Below are positions 41,210 through 43,535 of a stretch of DNA of 43,535 nucleotides, piece by piece. The first letter of the stretch is position 1, and each line of letters starts with the position of its first letter. Origin of the DNA: Mameliella sp. MMSF_3455. Its GTDB lineage: Bacteria > Pseudomonadota > Alphaproteobacteria > Rhodobacterales > Rhodobacteraceae. The stretch lies in NCBI RefSeq assembly GCF_030733205.1, contig NZ_JASHJL010000044.1, positions 1 to 43,535 on the forward strand. Reading direction: 5' to 3'. The position numbers and the translations under genes are program-made. Below the pieces are notes generated by a model. That model did no database searches. It saw only the letters and a list, made by a program, of their open reading frames with translations, and was not told the origin of the DNA.

Positions 41210-41424
41210 AACCCAGTTGGAAGCTGCTGGTCGGGCTCTACCCGTTCGGCGCGGGCGCGATGGGGGTCAACCTGTTCTTCGCCTCGCTGATCGGCTCGTG
41301 GCTGGGCTGGCCCGTGCTGACGCCCTGGCAATCCGCCGCCGGCGGGCTGGTGATCGGGCTGCCGGCGACCTATGCCTTTGCCTGCCACATCGTGCGACTG
41401 ATGAAACAGGCGGAGGACCCATGA
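41206..41424 (+). CDS. Small two-helix membrane protein (NnrT/NorF-like position)
   Basis: A 72-residue protein with two membrane helices (about 7-32 and 42-66). It overlaps both neighbours by 4 bases (ATGA), so it is tightly co-translated. Its place just before nnrU corresponds to nnrT in the R. sphaeroides cluster; small two-helix NorF proteins occupy similar positions in Paracoccus. I cannot decide between these from sequence. Confidence 0.75.
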   Translation: MKPSWKLLVGLYPFGAGAMGVNLFFASLIGSWLGWPVLTPWQSAAGGLVIGLPATYAFACHIVRLMKQAEDP

Positions 41425-42107
41425 CTGGCTGGACGGAATACGCGCTGGCGCTGGCCCTGTTCGTGGCCAGCCACTTCGTGCCCCGCCTCGGCGGGTTGCG
41501 CGAGACGCTGATCGGCGCCGTCGGCCGGCGGGCGTATTTCAGCCTCTACGGGCTGCTCTCGCTCGCCCTGCTGGCCTGGATGATCCTGGCCGCCGGACGC
41601 GCGCCTTACGTCGAGCTCTGGCCGCAGCTGCCCTGGACACGCTGGGTGCCGAACCTGGCCATGCCGCTCGCCATGGTCCTGCTGACCTGCGGCACCGGTC
41701 TGCGACAGCCCTTCACCCTCGGCGGACGCAAGGCATTCGACCCGGCCCGACCCGGTTTCGCCGCCGTCTCGCGCCACCCGCTGTTCCTTGCGCTGGCCCT
41801 CTGGGCCGGGGCGCACCTGGCGCCCAACGGCGACCTGGCCCACGTGATCCTCTTCGGCAGCTTCACGGTCATGGCGCTGGTGGCGATCCCCGCCTTTGAC
41901 GCGAGAGCCCGCCGGGTGCTCGGCCCCGAGGCGGCGGCGTTTTTCCGCACCACCCGCGTTCTGTCGCTCGCGCCGCTGTCTGACCCTGCGTGGCGGCGCG
42001 CGAACGCCGCCGGGCTGGTCCTGCGCTGTGCCATCGGGCTGCTGCTGTGGCTCGCGCTTTTGTACCTGCACACACTCGTCATCGGTGTTGCGCCCTTTCC
42101 GGCCTGA
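41421..42107 (+). CDS. nnrU: NnrU-family membrane protein
   Basis: A 228-residue polytopic protein of the NnrU/isoprenylcysteine-methyltransferase-like kind: FVASHFVPRLGGLRETLIGAVGRRAYFSLYGLLSLALLAW at the start and SRHPLFLALALWAGAHLAPNGD in the middle, with about six membrane segments. NnrU is needed for expression or activity of NO-linked enzymes in Rhodobacter. It starts with a 4-base overlap and is the last gene of the nor operon proper. Confidence 0.92.
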   Translation: MTGWTEYALALALFVASHFVPRLGGLRETLIGAVGRRAYFSLYGLLSLALLAWMILAAGRAPYVELWPQLPWTRWVPNLAMPLAMVLLTCGTGLRQPFTLGGRKAFDPARPGFAAVSRHPLFLALALWAGAHLAPNGDLAHVILFGSFTVMALVAIPAFDARARRVLGPEAAAFFRTTRVLSLAPLSDPAWRRANAAGLVLRCAIGLLLWLALLYLHTLVIGVAPFPA

Positions 42108-42110
42108 AGC

Positions 42111-42124
42111 TTGATCCCGCACAA
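42111..42124 (+). promoter_or_regulatory. Fnr/Dnr-type box before hemN
   Basis: TTGATCCCGCACAA matches the Fnr/Dnr pattern TTGAT-N4-ATCAA at 8 of 10 positions. A -10-like CATATC lies at 42147-42152. With the box at -41.5 the transcript would start at about 42159, which is the hemN ATG itself. Confidence 0.5.
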
Positions 42125-42158
42125 AGTCGGCGCGCCGCGAAAGGCGCATATCGGGGGC

Positions 42159-43514
42159 ATGAAACAGATCGACCGCCTCAGATCCTTCGGCCTCTTCGAC
42201 GCCAGGGTGCCCCTCTACACCTCATACCCCACCGCGCTAGTCTTCTCGCCGGAGGCGGGCGCCACCGACTAGGCCCGTGCGCTCGCCGCTCTGGACCCCG
42301 GTGAACCCGTCTCGGTCTACCTGCACATCCCGTTCTGCGAACGCCTGTGCTGGTTCTGCGCCTGCCGCAAGCAGGGCACCAAGACCCTGTCGCCGGTCGA
42401 GAGCTATCTCGGCACGCTGGAATGGGAACTCGCCCTGCTAAAGGACGTGCTGCCAGAGGGTCTGCGCATGGGCCGCATGCACTGGGGCGGCGGCACACCG
42501 ACAATCCTCGCCCCCGCGATGATCCACTGCCTCGCGCAGGCGGTGAAGGCAGTGTTTCCGCCCACCGATGACTGGGAGTTCTCGGTCGAGATCGACCCGA
42601 CGATGGTGGACCGCGCCAAGATCGACGCGCTGGCCGCCGAGGGCATTAATCGCTCCAGCATCGGCATCCAGGATTTCGACCCGCTGGTGCAGAAATCCAT
42701 CGGGCGACTGCAACCCTTCGACATCACCCGCGCCTGCGTCGACGACCTGCGCGCGGCGGGAGTCCGCTCGCTGAACACGGAACTTGTCTACGGCCTGCCG
42801 CATCAGACCGCCGCGCGCCTGCAGGACACGGTCGACAGGGTGCTGGACCTCGACCCGGACCGGGTGGCGCTGTTCGGCTATGCTCACGTGCCCTGGGTGT
42901 CGAAACGGCAAAAGCTGATCCCCGAGGAGGCCCTGCCCGCCGAAGAGGCCCGTCACGACCTTGCCACGCTTGCCGCCGCGCGGTTCACCGCGGCGGGTCT
43001 GACCCCCATCGGCATCGACCATTTCGCCCGTTCGAGCGACGGGCTGGAACGCGCCGCCGCCACCGGGCACCTGCGCCGCAACTTCCAGGGCTATGTCGAT
43101 GACAGCTGTGCCACGCTGATCGGGCTGGGCGCCTCGTCGATCTCGCGCCTGCCGACCGGCTATGTCCAGAACGCCCCCGCCACCGCGGCCTATGTCCAGC
43201 GGATCAAGGCCGGGCAGCTGGCCGGCGCGCGCGGGCACATGATGACCGAGGACGACCTGCTGCGCGCCCGCGCCATCGAGATGCTGATGTGCGACTTCCG
43301 CCTAGACCGGGCCGGGTTGTGCGACAGGTTCGGTCCGCTGGCTGGTCAACTGGACGCCGAGATCGCGCTGGTGGCGGACCGCTTCGGCAATTTCGTGACC
43401 GTGACCGATGAGGCGCTGGAGATCGCCCCCGCGGGCCGTCCCCTGACCCGCATCATCGCCAGCGCCTTCGATGCGCATGTCCCCGACGGCATGCGCTACA
43501 GCCAGGCCTCGTAG
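42159..43514 (+). pseudogene. hemN: Oxygen-independent coproporphyrinogen III oxidase, in-frame amber stop
   Basis: A radical-SAM enzyme of anaerobic haem synthesis. From ATG 42159 the frame gives 37 residues typical of HemN (FDARVPLYTSYPTA), then TAG at 42270-42272, then continues open for 413 codons: HIPFCERLCWFCACR (the 4Fe-4S CxxxCxxC), MHWGGGTPTIL, SIGIQDFDPLVQKSIGR, GLPHQT, and LIGLGASSIS. No in-frame ATG or GTG lies between the stop and the cluster motif, so a downstream restart would lose the cluster. A single base change (for example CAG to TAG) or a sequencing error explains this. Otherwise full length, ending near the window edge. Confidence 0.88.
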
Positions 43515-43535
43515 GACCGTGGGGGGGGATCACTC

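Noticed and set aside
39142-41388. Minus-strand frame of 748 codons opposite norD
   Set aside because: norD has clear motifs and operon coupling on the plus strand; the opposite frame is a GC shadow.
1-43535. CRISPR array, rRNA or replication initiator genes
   Set aside because: I found no regularly spaced repeats of CRISPR type, no rRNA-like sequence and no repABC or dnaA-like gene.

Overview
The window looks like accessory DNA, probably a conjugative plasmid or chromid, from an alphaproteobacterium of the Rhodobacteraceae/Roseobacteraceae group. The reasons are high GC, GC-rich third codon positions, a VirD2/VirD4/VirB-type conjugation apparatus of the kind seen in this group, and a nor-nnr nitric oxide reductase cluster in the order known from Rhodobacter. 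No replication gene is visible, so plasmid status is an inference.

Layout. (1) 1-6261 is the DNA-processing module: a small plasmid-type gene with a terminator, a hairpin-rich non-coding stretch (possible oriT), then mobC-like, relaxase (virD2) and coupling protein (virD4) genes as one operon. (2) 6262-16320 is cargo between the two halves of the transfer system. It starts with the N-terminal stump of a tyrosine recombinase beside the 3' half of a tRNA-Arg(CCG), which looks like an old attachment site. Then come an HxlR regulator diverging from a six-gene VOC/GST/DUF1428/hydrolase operon, decayed fragments, a 5-formyl-THF cyclo-ligase, a winged-helix/alpha-beta-hydrolase fusion, an IS5 remnant and an Xre-RES toxin-antitoxin pair. 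(3) 16321-27858 (minus strand) is a complete virB operon in the order virB1, 2, 3, 4, small lipoprotein, a transglycosylase with VirB5-like ends, virB5-like, 8, 9, 10, 11, two small genes, virB6. (4) 28002-32986 (plus) holds secreted hypothetical proteins and a two-gene unit: a polytopic membrane protein with a helix-turn-helix-like N-terminus, and an alpha/beta hydrolase. (5) 33066-33207 is an IS3-family remnant. (6) 33692-43514 is an NO-respiration block: nnrS, pseudoazurin, a Crp/Fnr (Dnr/NnrR-type) regulator, a DUF1858 protein, norCBQD, two small membrane proteins, nnrU and hemN. A perfect NnrR-type box (TTGCG-N4-CGCAA) lies in front of norC, with weaker boxes before pseudoazurin and hemN.

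How the genes work together. MobC/VirD2 would nick oriT, VirD4 would hand the relaxase-DNA complex to the VirB channel, and the cargo and nor block would travel with it. The NO block detoxifies or respires NO: pseudoazurin donates electrons, NorCB reduces NO, NorQD activates it, and NnrS/NnrU and the Crp/Fnr regulator support and control it. hemN would supply haem under low oxygen but carries an in-frame amber codon. Other lesions worth checking are an in-frame TGA in the signal peptide of the periplasmic hydrolase and a missing standard start codon for virB1.
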